Shown: positions 8,112 to 17,097 of the stretch, one piece after another
Position numbering within the stretch: position 1 is the stretch's first letter
Layout: every line of letters begins with the position of its first letter
Assembly (NCBI RefSeq): GCF_900177765.1
Contig: NZ_FXWI01000003.1
Coordinates: 1 to 64,000, forward strand
DNA from: Agreia sp. VKM Ac-1783
GTDB taxonomy: Bacteria; Actinomycetota; Actinomycetes; Actinomycetales; Microbacteriaceae
DNA length: 64,000 nucleotides
Direction: 5' to 3'
The notes under the pieces: generated by a model
Seen by the model: the letters and a program-made list of their open reading frames with translations, nothing else
The model's database searches: none
Told to the model about the DNA's origin: nothing
Made by a program: the position numbers and the translations under genes

Positions 8112-10568
8112 ATGGTGCAGACAGAACCGAACCAGCCCATCGCATCCACCGAACCCGGGTTCGTTCGCGTGCGCGGCGCCCGCGAGAACAATCTGCGCGA
8201 CGTCGACGTCGACGTGCCGCGCGACCGCATCGTCGCCTTCACAGGAGTGTCGGGATCGGGCAAGTCGTCGCTGGCTTTCGGCACCATCTTCGGCGAGGCG
8301 CAGCGCCGCTTTCTCGAGTCGGTCGCGCCGTACGCACGTCGTCTGATCGCCCAGGGAAACACTCCCCATGTCGACGAGATCACCGGACTACCGCCCGCCG
8401 TCGCCCTGCAGCAGCGGCGCGGAGCCCCCAGCTCGCGCTCGACCGTCGGCACCCTGACGACGCTGTCGAACCTCCTGCGCATGCTCTATTCGCGGGCGGG
8501 CACCTACCCCTCGGATGCGACGGGCCGGCTCGAGTCGGATTCGTTCTCTCCGAACACGGCGGCCGGCGCCTGCCCACGCTGCCACGGACTCGGCATCGCG
8601 CACGATGTGACCGAGACGACGGCCGTGCATGACCCGGGCTTGAGCATCCGAGACGGAGCCATCACCGCGTGGCCCGGAGCCTGGCAGGGCAAGAACCTGC
8701 GCGACGTGACGGCGGGCCTCGGCTACGACATCGATCGCCCCTGGCGCGAACTGTCGCAGAAAGACAGGGATTGGCTGCTCTTCACGGATGAGCAGCCCGT
8801 GGTCGAGGTGACCCCGCAGCGCGATCGCGTGGCGAAGCCCTACAAGGGGCGCTTCTGGAGTGCCAAGAGCTTCATCATGCACACCCTCGCCGACTCCAAG
8901 AGCGAGGCCCAGCGCAACCGGGCACAGCGCTTCGTCGAGACCGCACCCTGCTCGCTCTGCGGGGGCAGCGGCCTCACACGGGCGGCGCTCGCGGTGACCT
9001 TTGCCGGGCACAGCATCGCCGAGCTAAACGACATGCCCTTCGCCGCGCTCGCCGACGTGCTGCGCCCGACCGCCGAGCTGAAGACGGCGGCAGTCGCACG
9101 TTCCGACCGCTCGTCGGGCGAACTCACCGAGGTCGCGGTCACCATCGCCTCCGACCTGCTCGCCCGCATCGAGGTGCTCGTCGGTCTCGGACTCGACTAC
9201 CTCGGCCTGAGCCGCGCGACTCCCACGCTGTCTCCCGGCGAGATGCAGCGCCTGCGCATCGCCACCCAGCTGAGATCGGGTCTCTTCGGCGTGATCTATG
9301 TGCTCGACGAGCCATCGGCCGGGCTACACCCCGCCGACGCCGAGCCCCTCATCACGGTGCTCGAGCAGCTTCAGGCCTCGGGCAACTCGGTCTTCGTCGT
9401 CGAGCACAACATGGATGTCGTGCGCCGAGCCGACTGGGTCGTCGACGTCGGCCCCGGGGCCGGTTCGAGCGGTGGATGCGTGCTGTACAGCGGGCCTGTC
9501 GGCGGACTCGCCGACGTCGAGGAGTCGGTCACGAGGCCGTTTCTCTTCGCCTCGTCGGCTGACGCGCCGCCGCGCCGCGTGGCACGCGAGCCCCAGCGCT
9601 GGCTGGGCCTTCGCGCGGTATCGCGGCACAACATCCAGAATCTGGATGTCGACATACCGTTGGGCGTGCTCACAGCGGTCACCGGGGTATCGGGATCGGG
9701 CAAATCGAGCCTCGTGGGCGGCGTGCTGGCCGAGAAGGCGCTGGCCGACGATGCCGTCGATCGCGTCGTGCAGGTCGATCAGAAGCCGATCGGGCGCACA
9801 CCGAGGTCGAACCTGGCCACCTACACGGGGCTGTTCGATGCCGTGCGCACGACCTTCGCCGCGACCGACGAAGCGCGCGAGCGCGGTTACGACGCTGGTC
9901 GCTTCTCGTTCAACGTCGATGGCGGACGCTGCCCCACCTGCCTCGGCGAGGGCTTCGTCTCGGTCGAGCTGCTCTTCCTGCCGGGAAGCTACGCGCCCTG
10001 CCCAGACTGCGGCGGCACCCGCTACAACGCAGAGACCCTCGAGGTGCGTTACCGCGATGCGTCGATCGCCGATGTGCTGGCGATGACCGTCGACGAGGCA
10101 GCAGGCTTCCTCGGCGATGTCGCCGTCGCGGCGCGCAGCCTCGACACTCTGCGCAAGGTGGGGCTCGGATACCTGCGCCTCGGGCAGCCGGCCACCGAGC
10201 TGTCGGGGGGCGAGGCTCAGCGCATCAAGCTCGCGACCGAACTGCAGCGTGCCCGACGCGGCCACACGCTCTACGTTCTCGACGAGCCGACGACCGGGCT
10301 GCATCCGGCCGATGTGCGCCTGCTCGTGGCACAGCTCAACTCGCTGGTGGATGCCGGCAATACTGTCGTGCTCGTCGAGCACGAGATGAGCGTGGTCGCC
10401 GATGCCGACTGGGTGATCGACATGGGCCCGGCCGGAGGCGATAAGGGCGGAAGAGTCGTGGCGGCGGGAACTCCGGAGGTGGTCGCCGCGAACGGCGACA
10501 GCCGCACTGCGCCCTATTTGGCCGCGGCGCTCGGCTCGGTGCTGGCTTCGGAGATCTCTTCGGTCTGA
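8112..10568 (+). CDS. UvrA-like excinuclease ATPase (UvrA2/DrrC class)
   Basis: An 818-residue protein with two ABC ATPase modules. Walker A motifs GVSGSGKSS occur near residues 44 and 533. Signatures LSPGEMQRLRIA and LSGGEAQRIKLA and Walker B motifs VLDEPSAGLHPAD and [13 protein letters not shown] are intact. Zinc-finger cysteines appear in CPRCHGLG, CSLCGGSG, CPTCLGEG and CPDCGGTR. Canonical UvrA is about 950 residues, so this is the shorter class lacking most of the UvrB-binding insertion, as in UvrA2 and the DrrC drug-tolerance proteins. It probably binds DNA or intercalators. Its 3' end overlaps the convergent XRE gene by 55 bases. Confidence 0.88.
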   Translation: MVQTEPNQPIASTEPGFVRVRGARENNLRDVDVDVPRDRIVAFTGVSGSGKSSLAFGTIFGEAQRRFLESVAPYARRLIAQGNTPHVDEITGLPPAVALQQRRGAPSSRSTVGTLTTLSNLLRMLYSRAGTYPSDATGRLESDSFSPNTAAGACPRCHGLGIAHDVTETTAVHDPGLSIRDGAITAWPGAWQGKNLRDVTAGLGYDIDRPWRELSQKDRDWLLFTDEQPVVEVTPQRDRVAKPYKGRFWSAKSFIMHTLADSKSEAQRNRAQRFVETAPCSLCGGSGLTRAALAVTFAGHSIAELNDMPFAALADVLRPTAELKTAAVARSDRSSGELTEVAVTIASDLLARIEVLVGLGLDYLGLSRATPTLSPGEMQRLRIATQLRSGLFGVIYVLDEPSAGLHPADAEPLITVLEQLQASGNSVFVVEHNMDVVRRADWVVDVGPGAGSSGGCVLYSGPVGGLADVEESVTRPFLFASSADAPPRRVAREPQRWLGLRAVSRHNIQNLDVDIPLGVLTAVTGVSGSGKSSLVGGVLAEKALADDAVDRVVQVDQKPIGRTPRSNLATYTGLFDAVRTTFAATDEARERGYDAGRFSFNVDGGRCPTCLGEGFVSVELLFLPGSYAPCPDCGGTRYNAETLEVRYRDASIADVLAMTVDEAAGFLGDVAVAARSLDTLRKVGLGYLRLGQPATELSGGEAQRIKLATELQRARRGHTLYVLDEPTTGLHPADVRLLVAQLNSLVDAGNTVVLVEHEMSVVADADWVIDMGPAGGDKGGRVVAAGTPEVVAANGDSRTAPYLAAALGSVLASEISSV

Positions 10569-11407
10569 GGTTCGTCGAGCTCGTTGGTGTCGTCGGGGGC
10601 ACGCAGTCGGGCGAGGAGATGTTCGATGGCGAAGCCGGCGGGAGAGTTTGGCTCGCACACGATCACGTTCATAAAGAGGCCACCGGGCACATCGAGTACC
10701 TGGAACGGAAGCTCGACCCAGCCGTAGCCCTCGACGAAGTTCGGCGCGAGTCCAGACGAGAACGGCCGTGCCTCATGCCCTTGCCAGAGCTCGCGGAAGT
10801 CGGCGTCGGGCATGAGTTGGTCGACGATCTGCTGCAGACGAGGGTCATCGCAGTCGGCGTGGAAGCGGAGCGCCGCCACGGTGTCGCGAGCTGTGTCGCG
10901 CCAGCGTTCGTTCGTTCGATTCTCGACAGGAGTCTCGAACATGATCACGACGTAGTTGTTGCCGGGCACGGCGTAGCCGGGCGAGAGGGCGGCTGCGAGA
11001 GTGTTCACGAAGATGATGTCTTGATTGCGGTCGAAGATGACCGCTGCGGTTCCTGCCCACTGGTCGAGCAGGGTACGCAGGAGCTCGCCGACCTCGTGAT
11101 GCGGCGTCTGCGGACGTGCGTCGGAGGGCGATGGAAGAGCGAGCCTGTAGAGGTAGCTTCGACCGCTGTCGTCGAGATCGAGCGCTCGGGCCAATGCCTC
11201 GAGCACCTGCTCGGAGACGCGGTGGTTCTGCCCCTGCTCGAGCCGCACGTAGTACTCGAGGCTGATTCCCGCTCGCTCGGCAACCTCTTCGCGACGCAGA
11301 CCTCGCACACGGCGCTGAGGATCCGGCGGATATCCGACGTCTTCGGGCTTCAGGGCGGCGCGTCTCGCGCGGAGGTATTCCGCGAGAACCACCTGCTTCG
11401 CCGTCAT
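10514..11407 (-). CDS. XRE-type helix-turn-helix regulator with MmyB-like ligand domain
   Basis: A 297-residue regulator. The N-terminal HTH reads GLRREEVAERAGISLEYYVRLEQG (about residues 35-58) and the C-terminal domain fits the MmyB-like ligand-binding fold common in actinobacteria (LLDQWAGTAAVIFDRNQDIIFVN). It is divergent from ridA and the hydrolase, its likely targets, and may regulate itself through the palindrome at 11410-11433. Its last 55 bases overlap the uvrA-like gene on the other strand. The ATG at 11407 is preferred over a longer frame. Confidence 0.85.
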   Translation of the reverse strand: MTAKQVVLAEYLRARRAALKPEDVGYPPDPQRRVRGLRREEVAERAGISLEYYVRLEQGQNHRVSEQVLEALARALDLDDSGRSYLYRLALPSPSDARPQTPHHEVGELLRTLLDQWAGTAAVIFDRNQDIIFVNTLAAALSPGYAVPGNNYVVIMFETPVENRTNERWRDTARDTVAALRFHADCDDPRLQQIVDQLMPDADFRELWQGHEARPFSSGLAPNFVEGYGWVELPFQVLDVPGGLFMNVIVCEPNSPAGFAIEHLLARLRAPDDTNELDEPQTEEISEASTEPSAAAK

Positions 11408-11409
11408 GA

Positions 11410-11433
11410 CTCCAGCATAGAAGAATTCTGGAG
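11410..11433. promoter_or_regulatory. Probable XRE-regulator operator
   Basis: CTCCAG (11410-11415) and CTGGAG (11428-11433) are inverted repeats, with AGAATTCT nested between them at 11422-11429. They sit three bases upstream of the regulator's ATG, and a TATGCT minus-10-like box overlaps, which suggests a near-leaderless autoregulated transcript. Confidence 0.5.
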
Positions 11434-11582
11434 CGAGCATGCAAGAAATGTCGATATGGTCATGCGTGCGGCATGTTCCGGGTGGCACTCCCAGGGTCAT
11501 CCTCAACTCGCCCCGCCAGGCCTAGTCTGACCAATGGGCCCGGCCGCGGGCATCCCGCCGTGCTGATTCAGGAAGCGAGACC

Positions 11583-12047
11583 ATGTCGCAGATCGACCAA
11601 CGACTCACCGCCTTGGGCGTTGAGATCCCCCAGCAAGCCGCGGCCCCCGCGGGTGCCTATGTTCCCGCCACCATCAGCGGAGCCCTCGTCTACACGGCTG
11701 GCCAGCTGCCTTTCATCGACGGGAAGCTTCCGCTTACGGGCAAGGTCGGCGGAGCCGTGAGTGCTGAGGATGCGCATGACTTGGCCCGCACTAGCGCGAT
11801 CAACGCGCTCGCGGCGATCGCCGCCGTGCTCGGTTCGCTCGACCGCATCACGCGGGTCGTGAAGATGACGGGCTTCGTCGCATCCGACCCGTCGTTCACG
11901 GGGCAGGCAGGCGTACTGAACGGCGCCTCGCACCTTCTCGGAGACATCTTCGGCGACGCCGGCGTGCACTCCCGCAGTGCCGTGGGAGTAGCCGTGCTGC
12001 CGCTCGACTCGCCCGTCGAGGTCGAGCTCATCGTCGAATTCGACTGA
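11583..12047 (+). CDS. RidA/YjgF/YER057c family protein
   Basis: A 154-residue RidA-fold protein (SGALVYTAGQLPFIDGKLPLTG, then AINALAAIAAVLGSLDRI and a C-terminal SPVEVELIVEFD). RidA proteins deaminate reactive enamine/imine intermediates, and a conserved Arg near the C-terminus marks the classic deaminases. Here HSRSAVGVAVLPLDSPVEVE carries an Arg in roughly that area. It lies 31 bases before an alpha/beta hydrolase gene, in a probable two-gene operon controlled by the divergent XRE protein. Confidence 0.88.
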   Translation: MSQIDQRLTALGVEIPQQAAAPAGAYVPATISGALVYTAGQLPFIDGKLPLTGKVGGAVSAEDAHDLARTSAINALAAIAAVLGSLDRITRVVKMTGFVASDPSFTGQAGVLNGASHLLGDIFGDAGVHSRSAVGVAVLPLDSPVEVELIVEFD

Positions 12048-12078
12048 CTACAAACCCATCCACACAAAGGAGAGAATC

Positions 12079-12795
12079 ATGACTGAAAATCTGACCGTCG
12101 TACTCGTGCACGGAGCCTTCGCGGAATCCGCGAGCTGGAGCGGGGTCATCGCCGCGCTTCAGGCGAAAGGCGTCGACGCGTTCGCCACACCCAACCCGCT
12201 GCGCAGCGTCACGACGGATGCCGACAACGTGCGCCGTGCCGTCGAATCCGTCGGGGGTCCGGTCGTTCTCGTGGGCCACTCGTATGGCGGAGCCGTGATC
12301 ACCGAGGCCGCCGTCGGCACCGACGTGGTCAAGGGTCTCGTCTATGTCTCGGCGTTCGCGCCCGACCACGGAGAGAACTCGCTGCAGCTCACCGGCCAGT
12401 TCCCCGGCTCTACCCTCGGTGAGACGGTTCGGCCATATCCCCTCGGCGACGGAACGAACGACCTCATCGTCGACCGCGAGCTGTTCCCGCAGCAGTTCGC
12501 CGGAGACGTTCCCCTCGACGTGGCGAAGATCTCGGCCGCGACCCAGCGAGCCATCCGCGACTTCGCCCTGGGTGAGCCTCAGCCGGCCGCGACGCCCGCC
12601 TGGAAGACGCTGCCGTCGTGGTTCATCTTCGGTTCGGGCGACAAGAACATTCCCGTCGAGGGAATGCGCTTCATGGCCGAGCGTGCCGGTTCGCTGAAGA
12701 CGGTCGAGCTCGACGGAGCGTCGCACTCCAGCATGGTTTCGCACCCGGATGCCGTGGCCGAGCTGATTCTGGAAGCGGTCGCTCACCTCTCCTGA
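12079..12795 (+). CDS. Alpha/beta hydrolase (MhpC/EstA-like)
   Basis: A 238-residue cytosolic hydrolase. LVHGAFAESASW is the oxyanion-hole loop and VGHSYGGAV (about residues 70-78) the nucleophile elbow. The His is in DGASHSSMVSHPDAVAEL near the end. This small family is often paired with RidA-like genes and includes uncharacterised esterases. AGGAGAG lies before the ATG. The physiological substrate is unknown. Confidence 0.85.
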   Translation: MTENLTVVLVHGAFAESASWSGVIAALQAKGVDAFATPNPLRSVTTDADNVRRAVESVGGPVVLVGHSYGGAVITEAAVGTDVVKGLVYVSAFAPDHGENSLQLTGQFPGSTLGETVRPYPLGDGTNDLIVDRELFPQQFAGDVPLDVAKISAATQRAIRDFALGEPQPAATPAWKTLPSWFIFGSGDKNIPVEGMRFMAERAGSLKTVELDGASHSSMVSHPDAVAELILEAVAHLS

Positions 12796-12853
12796 GGCGC
12801 GGATCGCTGGTCGGGGCACGGTCGTGGACGAAGGAATTTGTCGGGAAAAGTTA

Positions 12854-12883
12854 TTGGCACTCTCGGTAGTCGAGTGCTAATTT
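12854..12883 (+). promoter_or_regulatory. hsp20 promoter overlapped by a CIRCE operator
   Basis: TTGGCACTC-N9-GAGTGCTAA at 12854-12880 matches the HrcA-binding CIRCE consensus (TTAGCACTC-N9-GAGTGCTAA) at 17 of 18 positions. The same DNA supplies a sigma-A-like TTGGCA (12854-12859) and TAATTT (12878-12883) with an 18-base spacer, so HrcA binding would block the promoter. Confidence 0.85.
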
Positions 12884-12894
12884 AGTTCTCACAA

Positions 12895-12915
12895 GTTGAG
12901 TCAAGTCGACTCAGG
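12895..12915 (+). promoter_or_regulatory. HAIR-like HspR operator downstream of the CIRCE promoter
   Basis: GTTGAGT-N7-ACTCAGG matches the HAIR consensus CTTGAGT-N7-ACTCAAG at 12 of 14 defined positions. It lies just past the predicted start of transcription and 21 bases before the hsp20 ATG, where bound HspR would hinder transcription. Confidence 0.7.
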
Positions 12916-12936
12916 TTCACGGAAAGGGGAATCCTC

Positions 12937-13368
12937 ATGGCAATGTCTTTTGATCCTTTCAGCGAGCTCGACCGCATCGCCGGCGACCTGCTCACGTTCC
13001 GCCCCGGGCCCAAGTTCATGCCCGTCGACCTGTACCGAGACGGCGATCAGTATGTTCTGAACGCCGACCTGCCGGGCATCGACCCGGGCTCCGTCGATGT
13101 CGACGTCGACGGACAGCTCCTCACCATCCGGGCCAAGAGAACCGCCGCCGCGCACGAAGGTGCCAAGTGGCTTGCTCAGGAGCGCCCGAGTGGCGACTAC
13201 CTGCGCCAGTTCAGCCTGGGTGACGGGGTCGACTCCGAGAAGATCTCGGCGAGCTACGACAACGGCGTGCTCTCTGTCATCATCCCGGTGAGCGAGCGGG
13301 CCAAGCCTCGCAAGATCGAGGTCAAGGCGGCCCAGACTACCGACGAGCAGAAGACTCTCACCGTCTGA
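12937..13368 (+). CDS. Hsp20/alpha-crystallin small heat-shock protein
   Basis: A 143-residue small heat-shock chaperone. The alpha-crystallin domain runs from about residue 28 (MPVDLYRDGDQYVLNADLPG) through GDYLRQFSLGDGVDSEKISASYDNGVLSVIIPV, with the expected A-x-x-x-NGVL signature, then KPRKIEV. It is an ATP-independent holdase against aggregation. CIRCE and HAIR-like operators upstream imply repression by both HrcA and HspR. A canonical terminator follows, so it is monocistronic. Confidence 0.92.
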   Translation: MAMSFDPFSELDRIAGDLLTFRPGPKFMPVDLYRDGDQYVLNADLPGIDPGSVDVDVDGQLLTIRAKRTAAAHEGAKWLAQERPSGDYLRQFSLGDGVDSEKISASYDNGVLSVIIPVSERAKPRKIEVKAAQTTDEQKTLTV

Positions 13369-13382
13369 CAAGAACCGACAAG

Positions 13383-13415
13383 AAAGGGGCGGGCCTGAAG
13401 GCCCGCCCCTTTTCT
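13383..13415 (+). terminator. Rho-independent terminator of hsp20
   Basis: A 13-bp G/C-rich stem (13383-13395 with 13400-13412) with a TGAA loop ends in TTTTCT. This is one of the few canonical intrinsic terminators in the window. Confidence 0.9.
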
Positions 13416-13441
13416 GTTGTGCTGTGCCTACGAGCGCTGGG

Positions 13442-14191
13442 TCAGCTAGATGTTCCCTCTGCCGTGCGCTCCTGCCCCTCGAGATGTGCGAGATCGAAGT
13501 GCGCATCTCGGAACTCCGGAGTGTCGGGCAGAACCAGACGGAGCTCCGAGATCGGCGCGATCGAGACGTGACCAGACGTGAGACTCAGGTCGAGCAGATG
13601 GCCGCCATTCTTCCGCGCGTCATCGACATAGTGCAGGTGATAGCCGGCGACCGAGATAGCCGCCTCGAATTGCGGAGTGCGAAAACCCGCGATCGTGCCC
13701 TGAGTTGTCTCCAACGTATTGATGGCCTCATGCGCCGTCGCATCCGTCAACGGCGGGTACGGCTTGTGCTGCTCGCCCACAGTGCGAGTCGTCAACGACG
13801 TGAATCGTCCATCGATCCGCACAGCGACGGGAAGGTTCTCACCTCCCGTCAGCTCGTCGATCTGGCGCGTCACGTCGGCCAGGGTGGTGGTCTTGCTCAC
13901 ATCGAAGCCCTGTGTGCCGGCGAACGTCATCACGGCGGCGAACGGGGTCTTGTCGGTGTCGGATGCGACCTCGACGCTGCCGTCGTCGCGGAGGTGGTAG
14001 CAGACGCCGTCGATGACGACCATCTCCCCATCGAGGTGATTGAAGGTGCCGAGGCCGAAATCGCCGTGGGTCAGGAGTTGGCCGACGGTGACGTCACCGT
14101 CGTAGAGACCTGCGAGCAGGGCGGCCATGGTCGAGGTCTGGTAGACGGCGTAGTCGTCATGGGTGTCGACGCGGTGGATGGCGACGCTCAT
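13442..14191 (-). CDS. alsD: Acetolactate decarboxylase
   Basis: A 249-residue AlsD/BudA protein that converts alpha-acetolactate to acetoin. The N-terminal part has YQTSTMAALLAGLYDGDVT and HGDFGLGTFNHLDGEM. The zinc-site region GYHLHYVDDARKNGGHLLD (about 180-198) carries the histidines and the conserved Arg/Glu environment. The start overlaps the stop of the upstream acetolactate synthase gene (ATGA), so the two are coupled. No butanediol dehydrogenase gene is adjacent. Confidence 0.93.
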   Translation of the reverse strand: MSVAIHRVDTHDDYAVYQTSTMAALLAGLYDGDVTVGQLLTHGDFGLGTFNHLDGEMVVIDGVCYHLRDDGSVEVASDTDKTPFAAVMTFAGTQGFDVSKTTTLADVTRQIDELTGGENLPVAVRIDGRFTSLTTRTVGEQHKPYPPLTDATAHEAINTLETTQGTIAGFRTPQFEAAISVAGYHLHYVDDARKNGGHLLDLSLTSGHVSIAPISELRLVLPDTPEFRDAHFDLAHLEGQERTAEGTSS

Positions 14192-15867
14192 TCGAACGAG
14201 TCCTCGTCGAGGTGAGCCGCGATATCGGCGTTACGGCTGTAGTCGACGGCGATGTCGATGATCGATACGCCGTCTTCAGCGAGCGACTCGCGCAGTGCTG
14301 CCTCGAACTCGTCGTAACCGGTCACTCGTCGGCCTGTGGCTCCAAACGCCTTGGCGAAGCTCACGATGTCATAGTCGCCGAGCTCGATTCCCGACGTGCG
14401 GCCGTACTTCAGCTGCTCCTGGAACGCGACCATGTTGTACGTGTTGTCGCGCATGATGATGTGCGTGAACGAGACGCCGAGGCGTGTCGCCGTCTCGAGC
14501 TCCTGGGCCGAGAACAGAAAGCCTCCGTCGCCCGAGACCGAGACCACCTGCGTGCCCGGTCGCACCAATGCCGCGGCTATTCCCCAGGGGAGGGCGACAC
14601 CGAGGGTCTGCTGGCCGTTCGAGAACAGAAGGTGCCGCGGCTCGTAGACCCTGAAGTGCCGTGCCATGAAGATGTAGTTCGATCCGATGTCGCACGCGAC
14701 CGTGGCGTCATCGTCGAGAATGTCGCGCAGCAGCAACACGAGGCGCGACGGATCGACGAGCCCCGGGGCGGCTTCGGCGGTGCGCGCTCGCTCATCGATC
14801 GCCGCCAGTTCACGGCGTTGCTCTTCGGCTCGAGCAGCCGCGGTCTCCGACAGCTTGAGGCCCGAGATCGCCGGGCGCAGCGCGTCGATCGTCGCCGCGA
14901 CATCCCCACGGAGTTCCAGGCTCGGACGGTAGTGGTTGTCGTACTGGGCGGGCACGGAGTCGATGTGGATGATTCGCCGCGACACGTCGGAGTTCCAGAT
15001 CACCGGGTCGTACTCGACCGCGTCGTAGCCGACGGCGATGACCAGATCGGACTCGTCGAGCGCGAGGTCTGCGGGCTGGTTCTTGAACAAGCCGACTCGA
15101 CCGAGGTAATGATCTTCGAGTTCGTGCGATACGAGTCCCGCCGCCTGGAACGTCTCGATGACGGGCAGCTCGGTCTCGCTGAGCAGAGCACGAAGGGCAC
15201 GGGTCTCGGCGATGTCGGCACCGCGCAGACCCACGAGCAGTACCGGACGTTCGGCAGACCTGATGAGTGCCGTCGCCACATCGATGTCGGTCTGCGACGC
15301 CGCTCCGAGTCTGGGGACGGGCAGGGCGCTTCCTCCGGCCGAGGCGGGGGATGTCGCCGCTGCCATAACGCTCGCCGACAACACGACCGCGGTGGCGCCT
15401 CGTGGCGCTGTCGTGGCTGCCCTAAACGCGTTGACGACCGCCTCGGACACGTCGTCGGGATCGGTCGACTCGACCGTCGACTTCGTCACCGTCGCGAGAA
15501 ATGCGGCCGCGTCCATCGACTGGTGCGTGCGCTTCAATCGGTCCGAGAGCTGAACCGCTCCGGCGAGCGCGACGACCGGATCCTGCTCGGTATTCGCTGT
15601 GAGCAGACCCGTGGCCAGATTCGTCGAGCCGGGCCCCGACGTGACGAGCACGACGCCGGGAACACCCGTCAGCCGACCGACGGCCGCGGCCATGAACGCC
15701 GCATTCTGCTCGTGGCGGCACACGATGAGCTCGGGACCTTCGTCGTTCGTGGCATCGAAGACGGCATCGACCTTGGCGCCGGGGATGCCGAAGATGTACT
15801 TGACGCCGGCTGACGACACGATGTCCAGTACGTGATTAGCGCTTCGAGATTTCTCGATCGCGTTCAT
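14188..15867 (-). CDS. alsS: Acetolactate synthase (catabolic type, ThDP-dependent)
   Basis: A 559-residue enzyme condensing two pyruvates to acetolactate. The catalytic Glu lies in CRHEQNAAFMAAAVG, the ThDP motif begins GDGGFLFSAQELETA (about 435-450), and the central domain starts near residue 190. Pairing with alsD and the lack of a regulatory subunit indicate the catabolic acetoin route rather than valine synthesis. AGGAGAT sets the start at ATG 15867. The leader holds an ACCGGC/GCCGGT hairpin (15928-15946) and an ACGGATCCGT palindrome (15968-15977), both possible control sites. Confidence 0.9.
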   Translation of the reverse strand: MNAIEKSRSANHVLDIVSSAGVKYIFGIPGAKVDAVFDATNDEGPELIVCRHEQNAAFMAAAVGRLTGVPGVVLVTSGPGSTNLATGLLTANTEQDPVVALAGAVQLSDRLKRTHQSMDAAAFLATVTKSTVESTDPDDVSEAVVNAFRAATTAPRGATAVVLSASVMAAATSPASAGGSALPVPRLGAASQTDIDVATALIRSAERPVLLVGLRGADIAETRALRALLSETELPVIETFQAAGLVSHELEDHYLGRVGLFKNQPADLALDESDLVIAVGYDAVEYDPVIWNSDVSRRIIHIDSVPAQYDNHYRPSLELRGDVAATIDALRPAISGLKLSETAAARAEEQRRELAAIDERARTAEAAPGLVDPSRLVLLLRDILDDDATVACDIGSNYIFMARHFRVYEPRHLLFSNGQQTLGVALPWGIAAALVRPGTQVVSVSGDGGFLFSAQELETATRLGVSFTHIIMRDNTYNMVAFQEQLKYGRTSGIELGDYDIVSFAKAFGATGRRVTGYDEFEAALRESLAEDGVSIIDIAVDYSRNADIAAHLDEDSFE

Positions 15868-16089
15868 GGATGATCTCCTCTTGCCTCGTCTGAATCGGGA
15901 CGCCGACCGCCCGGATGCCAGAAAACTACCGGCGGGCCAAGCCGGTGTCACTGGACGGATGATGCAAACGGATCCGTATCTTGTCGAGACTCCTGAGCGG
16001 CGACCGGGGTTTCATCAGGCTTCTCTGGGGGCCTGCCCAGAGCGGTCGTGCATGCTGTGATGCCAGACCGTTCTACTGAAAGGCCCGAG

Positions 16090-16986
16090 ATGAGCACCCT
16101 CCAGCGACTGATGAAAATGGCGTCGAAGGCACTCGACGGGTCTGGGCAGAGCAAGACCTCGGGTTCCGGATCGACCGACTGGCGCGATCTCGTGCGCACC
16201 GCCGCCGACAAGGTGACGGGCGACGCGCGCAACCCATCCGCTCAGCCCGGCAACGCGCATCCGGTGCCGTCGCGTGTTCAGGATGCGCCGGTGCGCGACG
16301 CGCCCGCGTCGCCCGCGCACGACATGCCCGTCTATGGCACGCCCTCGGGCGCTTCCGTTCAGGATGCGGCCGGGCCGGCGGCGTCGACCCCCGAAGACCG
16401 TGCCGCGATCGCGCGCTACGACTATCTGCTGAAGACCGCGATGCCGGAGCAGCTCGAGCAGGTGCATCGCGACGCGTTCGCGAGGCTCACGCCCGCGCAG
16501 CGCCAGCAGGTCGAGTCGCGTCTGCGTGATGAACTGCCGGCATCCGAGCAGCCCGTGTCGTCGTCACCCGACGACTTGGCGCGCTCCGCCGTTCGCGGCG
16601 AGGCCCACAAGCCCGGCTTTTTGCGCGGACTGTTCTCGAAGCCCGCGGCGGCAGGCGCCGCGAGTGCTGCAGCCGGAGTCGGAGTGGGCGCCGTCGCGGG
16701 TGCTGGAATCGGCGTCGCCGGTGGGCTTCTTGCCGCGGTCGCCGGTGGTGCCGTGCTCAGTAGCGTTGCGGGGCCTCTGCTCGAACAGGCGGCAGGAATG
16801 GGCATCGACTTCGACGCGCTGGGCGGTCTCGAAGGCGGTCTCGACGGGCTCGAGGGCGGTCTCGGCGACATGGCCTCCGGCGCAGGCGAGTACGCGAGCG
16901 GCATCGGAGAGCACCTCTACGGGCTCGGCTCCAACATCGAGATCCCTGGCCTCGGCGACCTCGGAAGCCTCTTCGGGCGCGACTAG
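16090..16986 (+). CDS. Hypothetical protein with Gly-rich hydrophobic hairpin
   Basis: A 298-residue protein. The N-terminal 100 residues are low-complexity and Pro/Ala/Asp-rich. A helical segment follows (DRAAIARYDYLLKTAMPEQLEQVHRDAF). A long Gly/Ala hydrophobic stretch (about 195-240, AAGVGVGAVAGAGIGVAGG) could insert in a membrane, then a Gly-rich repeat (GGLEGGLDGLEGGLG). Similar actinobacterial proteins are often mislabelled cation-transporting ATPase, but no ATPase motif is present. Function unknown. Confidence 0.7.
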   Translation: MSTLQRLMKMASKALDGSGQSKTSGSGSTDWRDLVRTAADKVTGDARNPSAQPGNAHPVPSRVQDAPVRDAPASPAHDMPVYGTPSGASVQDAAGPAASTPEDRAAIARYDYLLKTAMPEQLEQVHRDAFARLTPAQRQQVESRLRDELPASEQPVSSSPDDLARSAVRGEAHKPGFLRGLFSKPAAAGAASAAAGVGVGAVAGAGIGVAGGLLAAVAGGAVLSSVAGPLLEQAAGMGIDFDALGGLEGGLDGLEGGLGDMASGAGEYASGIGEHLYGLGSNIEIPGLGDLGSLFGRD

Positions 16987-16996
16987 TCTCGCTACC

Positions 16997-17075
16997 CGCG
17001 CTACAACTCAGGCAAAACCGCCGTGCCGCGGGCGAAAACCACTGAATTGGTCAGGTCGACCTGAGTTGTAGCGCG
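16997..17075. repeat. 16-bp perfect inverted repeat with 47-base middle
   Basis: CGCGCTACAACTCAGG (16997-17012) is inverted exactly at 17060-17075. The right arm overlaps a second palindrome TCAGGTCGACCTGA (17051-17064). It ends 22 bases before the antiporter start, between two rightward genes, so it could act as a terminator or as a leader structure or operator. Confidence 0.8.
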
Positions 17076-17097
17076 TCACCCGTGCCAATCTGGAGTC

